Below, piece by piece: positions 22,279 to 30,820 of a stretch of DNA of 49,040 nt. The stretch spans positions 1 to 49,040 of the forward strand of contig CAKSKG010000018.1 of the NCBI GenBank assembly GCA_934464775.1, written 5' to 3'. The number at the start of each line of letters is the position of its first letter. Within the stretch, counting starts at the first letter, position 1. The translations under genes and the position numbers were made by a program. The DNA is from an uncultured Oscillospiraceae bacterium. GTDB taxonomy: Bacteria; Bacillota; Clostridia; Oscillospirales; Ruminococcaceae. The notes beneath the pieces were generated by a model that worked only from the letters and a program-made list of their open reading frames with translations, was not told where the DNA came from and searched no databases.

Positions 22279-23598
22279 GTGGATATAATGGATAAGCTTC
22301 AGATATTGTCGGATTCGGCAAAATATGACGCTGCCTGCACCTCCAGCGGCGTTGACCGCAAAGGCAGAAATGACGGCGGTATCGGAAATTCCGCTGCCTG
22401 CGGCATATGCCATACCTTTGCTTCGGACGGCAGATGCATCTCGCTGCTTAAAGTCCTTATGACAAACTGCTGCATATATAACTGCAAATACTGCGTTAAC
22501 CGCACGGATAATGATGTGCCCCGTGCAAGATTTACTCCCCGTGAGCTTGCTGACCTTACCATAAATTTTTACCGCAGAAATTATATCGAGGGGCTTTTCC
22601 TTAGCTCGGCAGTCATAAAAAATCCCGATTACACCTGCGAGCAGATGATAGAATGTCTTGCGATACTTAGAAATGAATATAAATTCAACGGATATATCCA
22701 CGCAAAGGCAATACCGGGTGCGGACAGCGAGCTTATCTCCCGTCTCGGAATGTATGCTGACAGAATGAGCGTGAACATAGAAATGCCCTCCCAGCAGAGC
22801 CTTGAAAAGCTTGCTCCCGACAAATCCAGAAGCTCCATACTGCTGCCTATGGGTCAGATAACAACTAAGATAAAGGAAAACAGCACGGAGATCGTCAAGT
22901 ATAAACACGCTCGGAAATTTGCGCCTGCGGGACAGTCTACGCAAATGATAATCGGCGCAACTCCCGATACCGACTATCAGATAATTCGTCTTTCGGAAGC
23001 TCTTTATAATAAGTACAGCCTGAAAAGGGTGTTTTTCTCGGCTTATGTGCCTGTGGGGGATACACGGGTGCTGCCCGATGAAAATACTCCGCCGCCGCTG
23101 CTTCGGGAGCACAGGCTTTATCAGGCGGACTGGCTGCTGAGATTTTACGGCTACAAGGCTTCGGAGCTGCTGGACGAAAAGCATCAGAGCTTTGACCCTC
23201 TCCTTGACCCCAAGTGCAATTGGGCAGTGAATCACCCCGAAGTGTTTCCCGTTGAGATCAACAAGGCACCCTATGAAATGCTGCTGAGAGTCCCCGGGAT
23301 AGGCGTAAAGTCCGCCAACAAGATATGCGCCGCAAGAAAGACCGCAAAGCTGGATTTTGACGATCTGAAAAAGCTTGGTGTGGTGCTGAAAAGGGCGCAG
23401 TATTTTATACTTTGCTGCGGCAGACAGCAGTATGGGCTTGTGATAACTCCGACGGCTGTTATGCGTCAGCTCATGTCCGCAAGCACCGTGAAAAAGCTGG
23501 ACGGATTCCGGGATATGGAGCAGCTTTCGCTGTTCGATGACAAGCCGCAGCAGCCTACGATCGAGGATTACCGAAAATGTCTTACGGGGCAGATGTGA
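22279..23598 (+). CDS. Putative DNA modification/repair radical SAM protein (TIGR03916)
   Basis: 439 aa. The radical SAM cluster motif CIYNCKYC lies near residue 80, at the start of the TIM-barrel domain. The C-terminal third has a helix-hairpin-helix, VPGIGVKSANKI, which suggests DNA binding. The family is linked to DNA repair by its habitual pairing with TIGR03915 and uracil-DNA glycosylases; the reaction is unknown. The GTG at 22279 is preferred because GGAAAGGAG lies 8 bases upstream; the ATG at 22288 is too far. The stop overlaps the next ATG (TGATG). Three LexA-like boxes at the promoter suggest induction by DNA damage. Confidence 0.92.
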   Translation: MDIMDKLQILSDSAKYDAACTSSGVDRKGRNDGGIGNSAACGICHTFASDGRCISLLKVLMTNCCIYNCKYCVNRTDNDVPRARFTPRELADLTINFYRRNYIEGLFLSSAVIKNPDYTCEQMIECLAILRNEYKFNGYIHAKAIPGADSELISRLGMYADRMSVNIEMPSQQSLEKLAPDKSRSSILLPMGQITTKIKENSTEIVKYKHARKFAPAGQSTQMIIGATPDTDYQIIRLSEALYNKYSLKRVFFSAYVPVGDTRVLPDENTPPPLLREHRLYQADWLLRFYGYKASELLDEKHQSFDPLLDPKCNWAVNHPEVFPVEINKAPYEMLLRVPGIGVKSANKICAARKTAKLDFDDLKKLGVVLKRAQYFILCCGRQQYGLVITPTAVMRQLMSASTVKKLDGFRDMEQLSLFDDKPQQPTIEDYRKCLTGQM

Positions 23599-24401
23599 TG
23601 AGCAATACTATAATTTTCTGCTATGACGGCAGCTTTGAGGGTTTTCTCTGCTGCGTTTACAATTGCTATTACGGCAAAAAAATGCCCTCCGACATTGTGA
23701 CGGAGGACACGGAACAGCTGTGCTTCGGGGATTACGAGGATATCTATACCGAGTCGGACAAGGCGGAAAGAGTCAATGCGGCTATAAGAAACAGGCTTGG
23801 TCCGCAGCTGTCGGTATTTATCAGAAAAGCGTTTCTGAGCTGTGATCCCCAAAAGGATATAACGCTGCTGAAATTTATTATTCTCGGGTTTAAGTACGGT
23901 CGGAGCGTTATCGACAGGCTTTCCGACGATGTTGTGCTGAAAACGGTAAAGATCGAGCATTACATTGCGGAGGAAGCGCATCTTTATCTGGGTTTTGTGA
24001 GATTTTCCGACTGCGGCGGAGTTCTTGTTTCGGAGATCGAACCGAAAAATTCCGTGCTGCCCGTTATTGCGGAGCATTTCTGCGACAGGCTCCGCAGGGA
24101 GCGCTTTCTCATTTTTGACCGAACTCACAAAACGGCACTGATACACGACATTGACCGTACGGAGATCATTTACATCGACGATTTTGTTATGCCCGAAATA
24201 TCGGAGGACGAACGGAAATACCGCAGTCTGTGGAGAAAATTCTACGATACGATCGGCATAAAGGAACGGTATAATCCGAAATGCCGCATGAATCTCTGCC
24301 CCAAGCGGTACTGGTCCTGCATGACTGAGTTCAACAGGGACGATGCTTCCCGTGAAATGATCGAAAACGAAAACGGCAAAAAAGTGCCGCTTATATCATG
24401 A
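23598..24401 (+). CDS. TIGR03915 family putative DNA repair protein
   Basis: 267 aa. It begins NTIIFCYDGSFEGFLCCVYNCY, the signature of TIGR03915/DUF4130. The C-terminal region contains CPKRYWSCMTEF and ends without the uracil-DNA glycosylase domain that is sometimes fused to this family. The ATG shares one base with the preceding stop, so the two are translationally coupled partners. The biochemistry is unproven; it is inferred to process DNA together with the radical SAM partner. The last 11 bases overlap the convergent HD-domain gene. Confidence 0.92.
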   Translation: MSNTIIFCYDGSFEGFLCCVYNCYYGKKMPSDIVTEDTEQLCFGDYEDIYTESDKAERVNAAIRNRLGPQLSVFIRKAFLSCDPQKDITLLKFIILGFKYGRSVIDRLSDDVVLKTVKIEHYIAEEAHLYLGFVRFSDCGGVLVSEIEPKNSVLPVIAEHFCDRLRRERFLIFDRTHKTALIHDIDRTEIIYIDDFVMPEISEDERKYRSLWRKFYDTIGIKERYNPKCRMNLCPKRYWSCMTEFNRDDASREMIENENGKKVPLIS

Positions 24402-25056
24402 CCGTGCCGTTGGCGATTATTCTGAATTTCAGCCCGAGGCTTTCGGCGCTTCGGCGGCAGAGCAGCATTCTGTCCATGAATATTTCAAAATATTCCATTA
24501 CGGAGGATATTTCATTATCAATAGTAAGATCGAGTGTCAGCTCCGTTTTCTCGTCGTTGAAGGTCACGGAAGAATGGGTAACTGCGTAATTTACACGGTC
24601 ATGTATATCAAATGAATGGGAAGTTGTGCGTACACGGCTGCGGCGCACATCTGTTTTATCTGCGATAATAAGCGCAGAAGTTACCGTATTGAGGGGCTGG
24701 GCGGTTTTCTCATCGTGATTGCCGATAGCGGAGATTATGGTGCAGATCTCCTCCGCAGGCATATTCAGATTATCCAGCAGACGGAACGCCATAACTGCGC
24801 CGCTCTGGGCGTGGTCAATGCGGTTCACGACATTTCCGATATCGTGAAGATAGGCGGCTATCATTCCAAGCTCGATCCGGCGAGGGTCGCAGTCAAGTCC
24901 CTCCATTATCATCTTTACGGTGGCGGCAACCTTTTCGACATGGGCAAAGGAATGCTCGGTATAGCCCTGCGCCGCAACGGCTGCGTCGGCATTTTGTATA
25001 TAGGTTCGGATATCGGGATTGCGTTTTATATATTCATATGTGACATTACTTGACAT
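24391..25056 (-). CDS. HD-domain phosphohydrolase
   Basis: 221 aa. HD-superfamily metal ligands are visible: HSFAHVEKV (first His), AAYLHDIGNVV (the HD pair) and IGNHDEK, then LIIADKTDVRRSR near residue 130. The final ~70 residues (VTFNDEKTELTLDLTID) form an additional beta-rich part. A nucleotide or cyclic-nucleotide substrate is expected, but none can be named. It converges on and overlaps the TIGR03915 gene by 11 bases, with no terminator between. Confidence 0.88.
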   Translation of the reverse strand: MSSNVTYEYIKRNPDIRTYIQNADAAVAAQGYTEHSFAHVEKVAATVKMIMEGLDCDPRRIELGMIAAYLHDIGNVVNRIDHAQSGAVMAFRLLDNLNMPAEEICTIISAIGNHDEKTAQPLNTVTSALIIADKTDVRRSRVRTTSHSFDIHDRVNYAVTHSSVTFNDEKTELTLDLTIDNEISSVMEYFEIFMDRMLLCRRSAESLGLKFRIIANGTVMI

Positions 25057-25190
25057 GGCTTGTTTCTCTCCTTAAATATTACCCGATTATTATAGCATTT
25101 TTTTCTGTAAAATACAATGCATTTCAGGTGAAATTTTGCCGTATGCCTCTCGTGTTTTCGCCGAAAAGCGAAATTATATCACATTAGGTA

Positions 25191-25219
25191 TTGAAAAAGG
25201 GAATATAATGTGGTATAAT
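25191..25219 (+). promoter_or_regulatory. Promoter of the rpiB-upp-glmS-ppa operon
   Basis: TTGAAA at 25191-25196, 17-bp spacer, TATAAT at 25214-25219. Confidence 0.82.
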
Positions 25220-25254
25220 ATCATTATTAATATTTGTACGGAGGTATCCCGATA

Positions 25255-25698
25255 ATGATAGTTATTGCAAGCGACCACGCAGGCTATGAGCTGAAGCGCG
25301 AGGTCATCAAGCACCTTGAAAGTGAAAATATTGAATTTATAGACATGGGCTGCAAGAACGGCGAAAGCTGCGATTATCCTTTGGTTGCCAAGGAGGCCTG
25401 CGAAAAGATCACCTCGGGCGAGGCTGACAAGGGCATTCTTATCTGCGGCACAGGCATCGGTATATCTATCGCCGCAAACAAGGTAAAGGGCATCAGAGCC
25501 GCTCTCTGCACGGATACTTACATGGCTCGCTATACCCGTCTCCACAACGATGCAAACGTGCTCTGCATGGGCGGAAGAGTTATCGGCCCCGGCGCTGCCT
25601 GCGAGCTTGCCGACACATTCCTCTCCACCGAATTTGAGGGCGGCAGACATCAGCGTAGAGTTGACCAGATCACTGCAATTGAAAACGAAAACAAATAA
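25255..25698 (+). CDS. rpiB: Ribose-5-phosphate isomerase B
   Basis: 147 aa of the RpiB/LacA/LacB family; interconverts ribose 5-phosphate and ribulose 5-phosphate. It begins IVIASDHAGYELK, with LICGTGIGISIAANK as the phosphate/anion-hole loop and TRLHNDANVLCMGGR containing the catalytic-site His. GGAGG at 25240 supports the ATG at 25255; an upstream in-frame start overlaps that site. First gene of a four-gene operon, making the ribose 5-phosphate that feeds PRPP for the upp reaction. Confidence 0.95.
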   Translation: MIVIASDHAGYELKREVIKHLESENIEFIDMGCKNGESCDYPLVAKEACEKITSGEADKGILICGTGIGISIAANKVKGIRAALCTDTYMARYTRLHNDANVLCMGGRVIGPGAACELADTFLSTEFEGGRHQRRVDQITAIENENK

Positions 25699-25722
25699 AT
25701 CCGACAGGAAAGGATAATTATT

Positions 25723-26352
25723 ATGAAAAACGTAACTGTGCTCAATCACCCCCTTATCCAGCATAAAATATCACTTATGAGAGATGTCAATACAGGCTCC
25801 AAGGAGTTCAGAGAGCTTGTTTCCGAGACTTCCATGCTTATGTGCTATGAGGCGCTGAGAGATCTTCCCACAAAGCAGGTGGATATCCAGACTCCTCTCG
25901 GCATCGCAAAGACAGGCGTGCTTTCGGGCGTTAAGGTAGCTCTCGTTCCCATGCTCAGAGGCGGTCTCGGCATGGTTGACGGCATGGCTGAAATGGTACC
26001 TGCCGCTAAGGTTGGTCACATCGGAACATTCCGTGATCCCGAAACAACAAACGCTGTTGATTATTACTGCAAGCTGCCCTATGACATTGCGGAGCGTGAG
26101 GTTATTCTTGCGGATATCATGCTTGCTACCGGTGTTACTGCCGTTAAGGCTATCAGCCTTCTCAAAGAGGCGGGAGCAAAGAATGTCAAGTTCATCTGCA
26201 TTATAGCAAATGAGCAGGGTATTGAGGCTATCAACAAGAATCACCCCGATGTTCAGGTGTTCTGCGGAGCAGTTGACGAGGGTCTGAACGATCAGCACTA
26301 CATTGTTCCCGGTCTGGGCGATGCAGGCTACAGAATGTTCGGAACAAAGTGA
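25723..26352 (+). CDS. upp: Uracil phosphoribosyltransferase
   Basis: 209 aa; salvages uracil with PRPP to UMP. Conserved parts include VPMLRGGLGMVDGM, HIGTFRDPET, the PRPP-binding loop ADIMLATGVTAVKAI and the C-terminal PGLGDAGYRMFGTK, which binds uracil. Starts 24 bases after rpiB with GAAAGGA. It releases pyrophosphate, which the last gene of the operon hydrolyses. Confidence 0.97.
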   Translation: MKNVTVLNHPLIQHKISLMRDVNTGSKEFRELVSETSMLMCYEALRDLPTKQVDIQTPLGIAKTGVLSGVKVALVPMLRGGLGMVDGMAEMVPAAKVGHIGTFRDPETTNAVDYYCKLPYDIAEREVILADIMLATGVTAVKAISLLKEAGAKNVKFICIIANEQGIEAINKNHPDVQVFCGAVDEGLNDQHYIVPGLGDAGYRMFGTK

Positions 26353-26389
26353 TCCCGATCAATAGTTTTTTACACGGAGGTGTTCGTTT

Positions 26390-28240
26390 ATGTGCGGTAT
26401 TGTAGGATTTGTCGGCAAGGAAGAATGCGCCGATATTCTGGTAAACGCATTAAGACGGCTTGAGTACCGCGGCTATGATTCCGCAGGTATTGCCGTTTTT
26501 GAGGGTGACAGGATAAAGACTGTCAAGGCAAAGGGCAAGATCAAGCCCGATAAAGATGAGGACCAGAATACGGGACTTCTCTACAAGCTTAAAACTGAGG
26601 GAAAGCCTTCAGGCACCTGCGGTATCGGTCATACAAGGTGGGCTACCCACGGCGAGCCTTCCGATATCAATTCGCACCCTATCGGAAACGGAAGAGTTTC
26701 CATTGTTCACAACGGTATTATTGAAAATTACCGTGATATCAAGAAGTTTCTTATCGCTCACGGATATGGATTTGAGAGCGAAACGGATACGGAAACCGTT
26801 GCAAAGCTGCTGGATTATTATTACGAGGGAGATCCCCTTGAAGCTATCGAAAAGGCAGCCAATGATATCCGCGGAGCATATGCTCTGGGAATAATTTTCC
26901 GTGACCACAAGAATAAGATCTACGCTCTCAGAAAAGAGTGTCCGCTTATTGTTGCGGTATCAAAGGACGCAAATTATATCGCTTCCGATATAACAGCGGT
27001 TCTTGACCATACAAGGGACTATTATCTCATGGAGCAGAATGAGATAGCCGAGCTTTCGGTTGACGGCGTGAAGTTCTATGATATGCACCACAACCGCATC
27101 GAAAAGGAGCTCCAGACGGCAACATGGGATACCTCCGCTGCTGAAAAGGGCGGCTATGAACATTTTATGCTCAAGGAAATTCACGAGCAGCCTACCGCTG
27201 TCCGTCAGACTATTTCTCCGAGAATAAAGAACGGACTTCCCGATTTCTCGGAAGAGTGCGGTCTTACTGCCGAAAAGATCAACAGCTATGACAGAATTTA
27301 TATCGTCGGCTGCGGCTCCGCTATGCACGCAGGCATGGTGGGAAAATATCTTATTGAGGAGCTGGCAAGGATTCCCGTAACGGTGGATATCGCATCTGAG
27401 TTCAGATACAGAGATCCTCTTGTAACGGATAAGGATCTTGTGATAATCATATCACAGTCGGGTGAAACTGCGGATACACGCTGCGCACTGGAGCTTTCCA
27501 ACAAGATCGGCGCAGACACACTTGCTATCGTAAATGTAGTCGGCTCATCTATCGCCCGTGAGGCAAAAATGGTCATGTACACCAACGCAGGTCCGGAGAT
27601 CTCCGTTTGCTCCACCAAGGCTTATGCCGTTCAGATCGCAATGATGTATCTTCTTGCGTTCGGGATTGCTTACGCAAAGGGCGGCATCACCGAGGAAAAG
27701 TGCCGTCTGCTGACAGCCGAGCTGGAGAATATCCCCAATGTTATCCAGCAGTGCATCGACAGCAAGGAACAGTATCAGTTCATCGCTTCAAAGATAATGA
27801 GCGCAGACAGTCTGCTTTACATAGGCAGAGGTCTGGACTATGCCCTCAGCATGGAAGGATCGCTGAAACTGAAGGAAATTTCCTACATTCACAGCGAATC
27901 CTATGCGGCAGGTGAGCTGAAGCACGGCACTATCTCGCTTATCACGGAGAATATGCCCGTTATCGCTATTGCAACTCAGCACAAGCTTTTTGAAAAGACT
28001 GCTTCCAACGTCAAGGAGGTCAAGTCAAGAAAGGCTACTGTTGTCATGATTACAGGCAGCGGAATGAATGTTGACAAGGACAGCATAGATTATCTGGTCG
28101 AGCTGCCCGAGGTCAGCGATATATTGATGCCGCTTGTGACGGTTGTTCCGCTCCAGATGATCGCATATTACACTGCCGTTCAGAGAGGAAACAACGTTGA
28201 TAAGCCGAGAAACCTTGCAAAATCGGTAACAGTTGAATAA
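26390..28240 (+). CDS. glmS: Glutamine-fructose-6-phosphate aminotransferase (isomerising)
   Basis: 616 aa; makes glucosamine 6-phosphate for peptidoglycan and other amino sugars. The N-terminal class II amidotransferase domain starts MCGIVGF, with Cys2 as nucleophile, and contains HTRWATHGEPS and HNGIIENY. Two SIS sugar-isomerase domains follow, with GCGSAMHAG, SQSGETADT and a C-terminal PRNLAKSVTVE. The full length is normal. The 37-base gap before it holds GGAGG but is too short for a glmS ribozyme. Confidence 0.97.
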   Translation: MCGIVGFVGKEECADILVNALRRLEYRGYDSAGIAVFEGDRIKTVKAKGKIKPDKDEDQNTGLLYKLKTEGKPSGTCGIGHTRWATHGEPSDINSHPIGNGRVSIVHNGIIENYRDIKKFLIAHGYGFESETDTETVAKLLDYYYEGDPLEAIEKAANDIRGAYALGIIFRDHKNKIYALRKECPLIVAVSKDANYIASDITAVLDHTRDYYLMEQNEIAELSVDGVKFYDMHHNRIEKELQTATWDTSAAEKGGYEHFMLKEIHEQPTAVRQTISPRIKNGLPDFSEECGLTAEKINSYDRIYIVGCGSAMHAGMVGKYLIEELARIPVTVDIASEFRYRDPLVTDKDLVIIISQSGETADTRCALELSNKIGADTLAIVNVVGSSIAREAKMVMYTNAGPEISVCSTKAYAVQIAMMYLLAFGIAYAKGGITEEKCRLLTAELENIPNVIQQCIDSKEQYQFIASKIMSADSLLYIGRGLDYALSMEGSLKLKEISYIHSESYAAGELKHGTISLITENMPVIAIATQHKLFEKTASNVKEVKSRKATVVMITGSGMNVDKDSIDYLVELPEVSDILMPLVTVVPLQMIAYYTAVQRGNNVDKPRNLAKSVTVE

Positions 28241-28266
28241 ATCGCTTTTCGGAAAGGATTGTTAAA

Positions 28267-28812
28267 ATGAACATTTGGCATGATATTGACCCCGACAGAA
28301 TCACGAAAGACGATTTCTTTTCGGTCATTGAGATCGAAAAGGGCAGCAAAATGAAATATGAGCTGGACAAAAAGACGGGTTTTCTTATGCTTGACCGTGT
28401 GCTTTATACCTCCACTCACTATCCCGCAAACTACGGCTTTATCCCCAGAACATATGCCGAGGACGGCGACCCGCTGGACGTTCTGGTGCTTTGCTCCGAA
28501 ACGATTTATCCGCTGGCGCTGGTAAAGTGCTATCCTATCGGCGTTATTTCTATGATAGACAACGGTTCGCCCGATGACAAGATCATCGCTATCCCGTTCA
28601 ATGACCCCACCTACAACAGCTACCACGATATCAGTGAGCTTCCTGCTCATATTTTTGATGAAATGTCTCACTTCTTCCGTGTTTACAAGCAGCTGGAGGG
28701 CAAGGAGACTGCCATTGATGAGATCAAGGGCAGAGACGAGGCTATCGTTATCGTTGAAAAGTGCATTGACAGATACATCGAAAGCTTCTGCAAGGGCAGA
28801 AAAAAAGACTGA
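28267..28812 (+). CDS. ppa: Family I inorganic pyrophosphatase
   Basis: 181 aa; hydrolyses pyrophosphate to phosphate in the cytosol. IEIEKGSKMKYELDK, PANYGFIPRTYAEDGDPLDVLVL with its acidic metal ligands, and FKVYKQLEGK-like FRVYKQLEGKE mark family I. Last gene of the operon; a bidirectional terminator follows 23 bases after the stop. Confidence 0.95.
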   Translation: MNIWHDIDPDRITKDDFFSVIEIEKGSKMKYELDKKTGFLMLDRVLYTSTHYPANYGFIPRTYAEDGDPLDVLVLCSETIYPLALVKCYPIGVISMIDNGSPDDKIIAIPFNDPTYNSYHDISELPAHIFDEMSHFFRVYKQLEGKETAIDEIKGRDEAIVIVEKCIDRYIESFCKGRKKD

Positions 28813-28834
28813 GTTCAGCGCAAAAAGGAACATG

Positions 28835-28878
28835 AAAAGCCGTATCGGAACGATATTGTGTTCCGATACGGCTTTTTT
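28835..28878. terminator. Bidirectional terminator after ppa
   Basis: AAAAGCCGTATCGGAAC pairs with GTTCCGATACGGCTTTT around a short loop, with T6 on the plus side. Confidence 0.92.
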
Positions 28879-29255
28879 CAGAGAATATTGTACCAATAGG
28901 GAAGCTCGGTGCAGCGGATACGCTCCAGCTGGTGATATATACTTTGTATCTCGGCGATAAGCTCATCGTTTTCGTTGGAAATAAGAGGGGTTATTCTTGC
29001 AATCGACATATTGAGCGGCGAAAGCTTGTCATCGTGGATAAGCAGCGACATTCTGTGTTCGTAGGTATGCCAGTGGGTGTTCATTTCATTTGAAAGTTCC
29101 AGTGCTTTTTCGGTATTGCCCGATTCATAAACCGACTGGATATTTTCAAGCTCGGCTGTGAGTGAATTTGTATCACGGCATATTGATATTGAAGACAAAA
29201 CCGAGCCGATAAGGATAATTCCCAGCAGCACTGCCGAAAAAATTACTCGTTTCAT
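28878..29255 (-). CDS. DUF4363 family protein
   Basis: 125 aa with an N-terminal membrane anchor or signal helix (about residues 4-24: VIFSAVLLGIILIGSVLSSISI) and a soluble helical domain (ENIQSVYESGNTEKALELSNEMNTHWHTYEHRMSLLIHDDKL), matching DUF4363. The function is unknown. Its ATG overlaps the end of the DUF421 gene by 4 bases (ATGA), so the two are coupled; this pairing is common in clostridia. Confidence 0.87.
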   Translation of the reverse strand: MKRVIFSAVLLGIILIGSVLSSISICRDTNSLTAELENIQSVYESGNTEKALELSNEMNTHWHTYEHRMSLLIHDDKLSPLNMSIARITPLISNENDELIAEIQSIYHQLERIRCTELPYWYNIL

Positions 29256-29944
29256 TTTTTGTTTTCCTTCATTATAAGAGTATTGATATCAAAGCTTTGG
29301 TTATCGGCAGGGGACACGGTGAGGATATAGATATCGGCTATGCTGATGTTCATATTTTTAAGTCTGTCAGTAAGCTGCTCCGATGAGATACCTGCGGCGG
29401 AGATGTTGTCATTCAGCAGTGTGCCGTCCTCGGCGGCGAGAACGGGAGGGTCGGAATCATTATCGGCAAGCTTCAGATCGGAGTTGGTCACGGTGCGGTT
29501 CTGATATTTCTGATAGACGGAGATCTTTCCCGTTGTTTCCGCAACGGCGAACTGCACCTCGTTCAGATCGAATATTCCCTGCCCGCGGAGCGCCTCCATA
29601 AGATCGTCAATGGTGAAGCGAAGCTCCTTCATTTTCTGCTGGTCGATCTTTCCGCCGCTGATTATAATGACAGGTCTGCCCGACATAAAGGTGCGGATCC
29701 TGCCGCAGAGCATTCCTGCCCATGACATCAGCACATCAAGACAGCCGAGGGTCAGTATCGGGATAAGTCCCGTAAGCAGGGGCATCTCGGGGTCTTCGAC
29801 GGGCAGCGTTGCTATGTTTGATATCAGTATCGTTACGGCAAGCTCTGCCGGCTGGAGTTCGCCTATCTGCCGTTTTCCCATGAGCCGCACCGTCAGCACA
29901 AGAATGCAGTACAGCACTGCGGCACGGATAAATACAATCAGCAT
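29252..29944 (-). CDS. DUF421 (YetF-like) membrane protein
   Basis: 230 aa. Helices at about residues 5-20, 35-50 and 60-80 are followed by the DUF421 cytosolic or external beta domain. Typical motifs are RLMGKRQIGELQPAELAVTILISN, GRPVIIISGGKID and LMEALRGQGIFDLNEVQFAVAETTGKISV. YetF-type proteins are linked to spore or membrane physiology with no known reaction. First gene of a two-gene minus-strand operon. CGAAAGGACAG precedes the start. Confidence 0.9.
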   Translation of the reverse strand: MLIVFIRAAVLYCILVLTVRLMGKRQIGELQPAELAVTILISNIATLPVEDPEMPLLTGLIPILTLGCLDVLMSWAGMLCGRIRTFMSGRPVIIISGGKIDQQKMKELRFTIDDLMEALRGQGIFDLNEVQFAVAETTGKISVYQKYQNRTVTNSDLKLADNDSDPPVLAAEDGTLLNDNISAAGISSEQLTDRLKNMNISIADIYILTVSPADNQSFDINTLIMKENKK

Positions 29945-30032
29945 CTGATCTGTCCTTTCGGGTTGTTTACAGATATTGTTTCCCGAAAAAACTGAAATAT
30001 GCCATGTTCAAATACAAAAAGGAAAATTATTT

Positions 30033-30779
30033 ATGGATAAACTGAGATTTTATGAAGCCTGCCGTGCGGTGGAGAGTGAGCATATCAGAATCGGCATCGG
30101 TACCCTCAGCGAAAAGACGACTCACGCCGTTCTGAAAAATTATTTTGAGCCGTTCAGCGACGCTCATGAGCAGAAGATAGGCAATTTTGTTGCGGACGCA
30201 GTGGGGGAGAACGGCATAATTGAGATACAGACAGGGCATTTTTCGAGGCTTCGTCCAAAGCTGGAAGAATTTCTGAAATACTGTCATGTGACGGTGGTTT
30301 ATCCCGTGGACGCAGAGAAGTATATAATCTGCTTTGACCCCGACACGGGCGAGGTCAGCTCAAAGCGGAAATCGCCGCTGAAAGGGAATATCTACACCGT
30401 TTTTGAGGAGCTGGAATGCATCACCGACTATCTCACCCACCCGAATTTCAGCCTTTGCATCATGCTTATGGAGACAAATGAGTATCGCATTCCGCCCGAA
30501 AAAGCCCCTGCGCATCTGAACAAAAAGCGGCGGAGAAATTCCTATTCAAAATATGACAAGATACCGTCGGCGCTTATTGACGAGGTGCATATCGACTGCC
30601 TTTCGGACTGGCTCAACTTTCTTCCCGTGGGGCTGCCCGATGAATTTACCACCGCCGATATGGCGCTGCTGGGAATGAAGCGTCCCACGGCGCAGCTTGT
30701 TATGAATGTGTTTTACAAGGCAGGGATCGCTCAAAGGGTCGGAAAAAAGGGCAACAGCTATGTTTATACCGTAAAATAA
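30033..30779 (+). CDS. Hypothetical protein with a possible PD-(D/E)XK nuclease core and a C-terminal winged helix
   Basis: 248 aa, soluble. About residues 20-80 show the order GTLSEKTTHAVLKNYF, HEQKIGNFVADAV and GIIEIQTGHFSRLRPKLEEFL. The order Glu, Asp, then ExQ with a following Lys resembles PD-(D/E)XK endonuclease-fold proteins of the EIQ type (inference). The C-terminal ~70 residues (FTTADMALLGMKRPTAQLVMNVFYKAG... GNSYVYTV) look like a winged helix. I do not know a named family. The ATG at 30033 has AAAAGGA upstream; an in-frame start 57 bases earlier lacks a site. It is divergent from the DUF421 operon and followed by a terminator. Confidence 0.78.
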   Translation: MDKLRFYEACRAVESEHIRIGIGTLSEKTTHAVLKNYFEPFSDAHEQKIGNFVADAVGENGIIEIQTGHFSRLRPKLEEFLKYCHVTVVYPVDAEKYIICFDPDTGEVSSKRKSPLKGNIYTVFEELECITDYLTHPNFSLCIMLMETNEYRIPPEKAPAHLNKKRRRNSYSKYDKIPSALIDEVHIDCLSDWLNFLPVGLPDEFTTADMALLGMKRPTAQLVMNVFYKAGIAQRVGKKGNSYVYTVK

Positions 30780-30780
30780 T

Positions 30781-30820
30781 ATAAGGCGCAGCCAATTTTC
30801 ATTGACTGCGCCTTATATTT
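30781..30820. terminator. Terminator shared by the 30033 gene and dnaJ
   Basis: ATAAGGCGCAG at 30781-30791 pairs with CTGCGCCTTAT at 30806-30816, with T-rich sequence on both strands. Confidence 0.8.

Noticed and set aside
26353..26389. glmS ribozyme upstream of glmS
   Set aside because: The gap to upp is 37 bases, far too short for the ribozyme, and no core sequence is seen.
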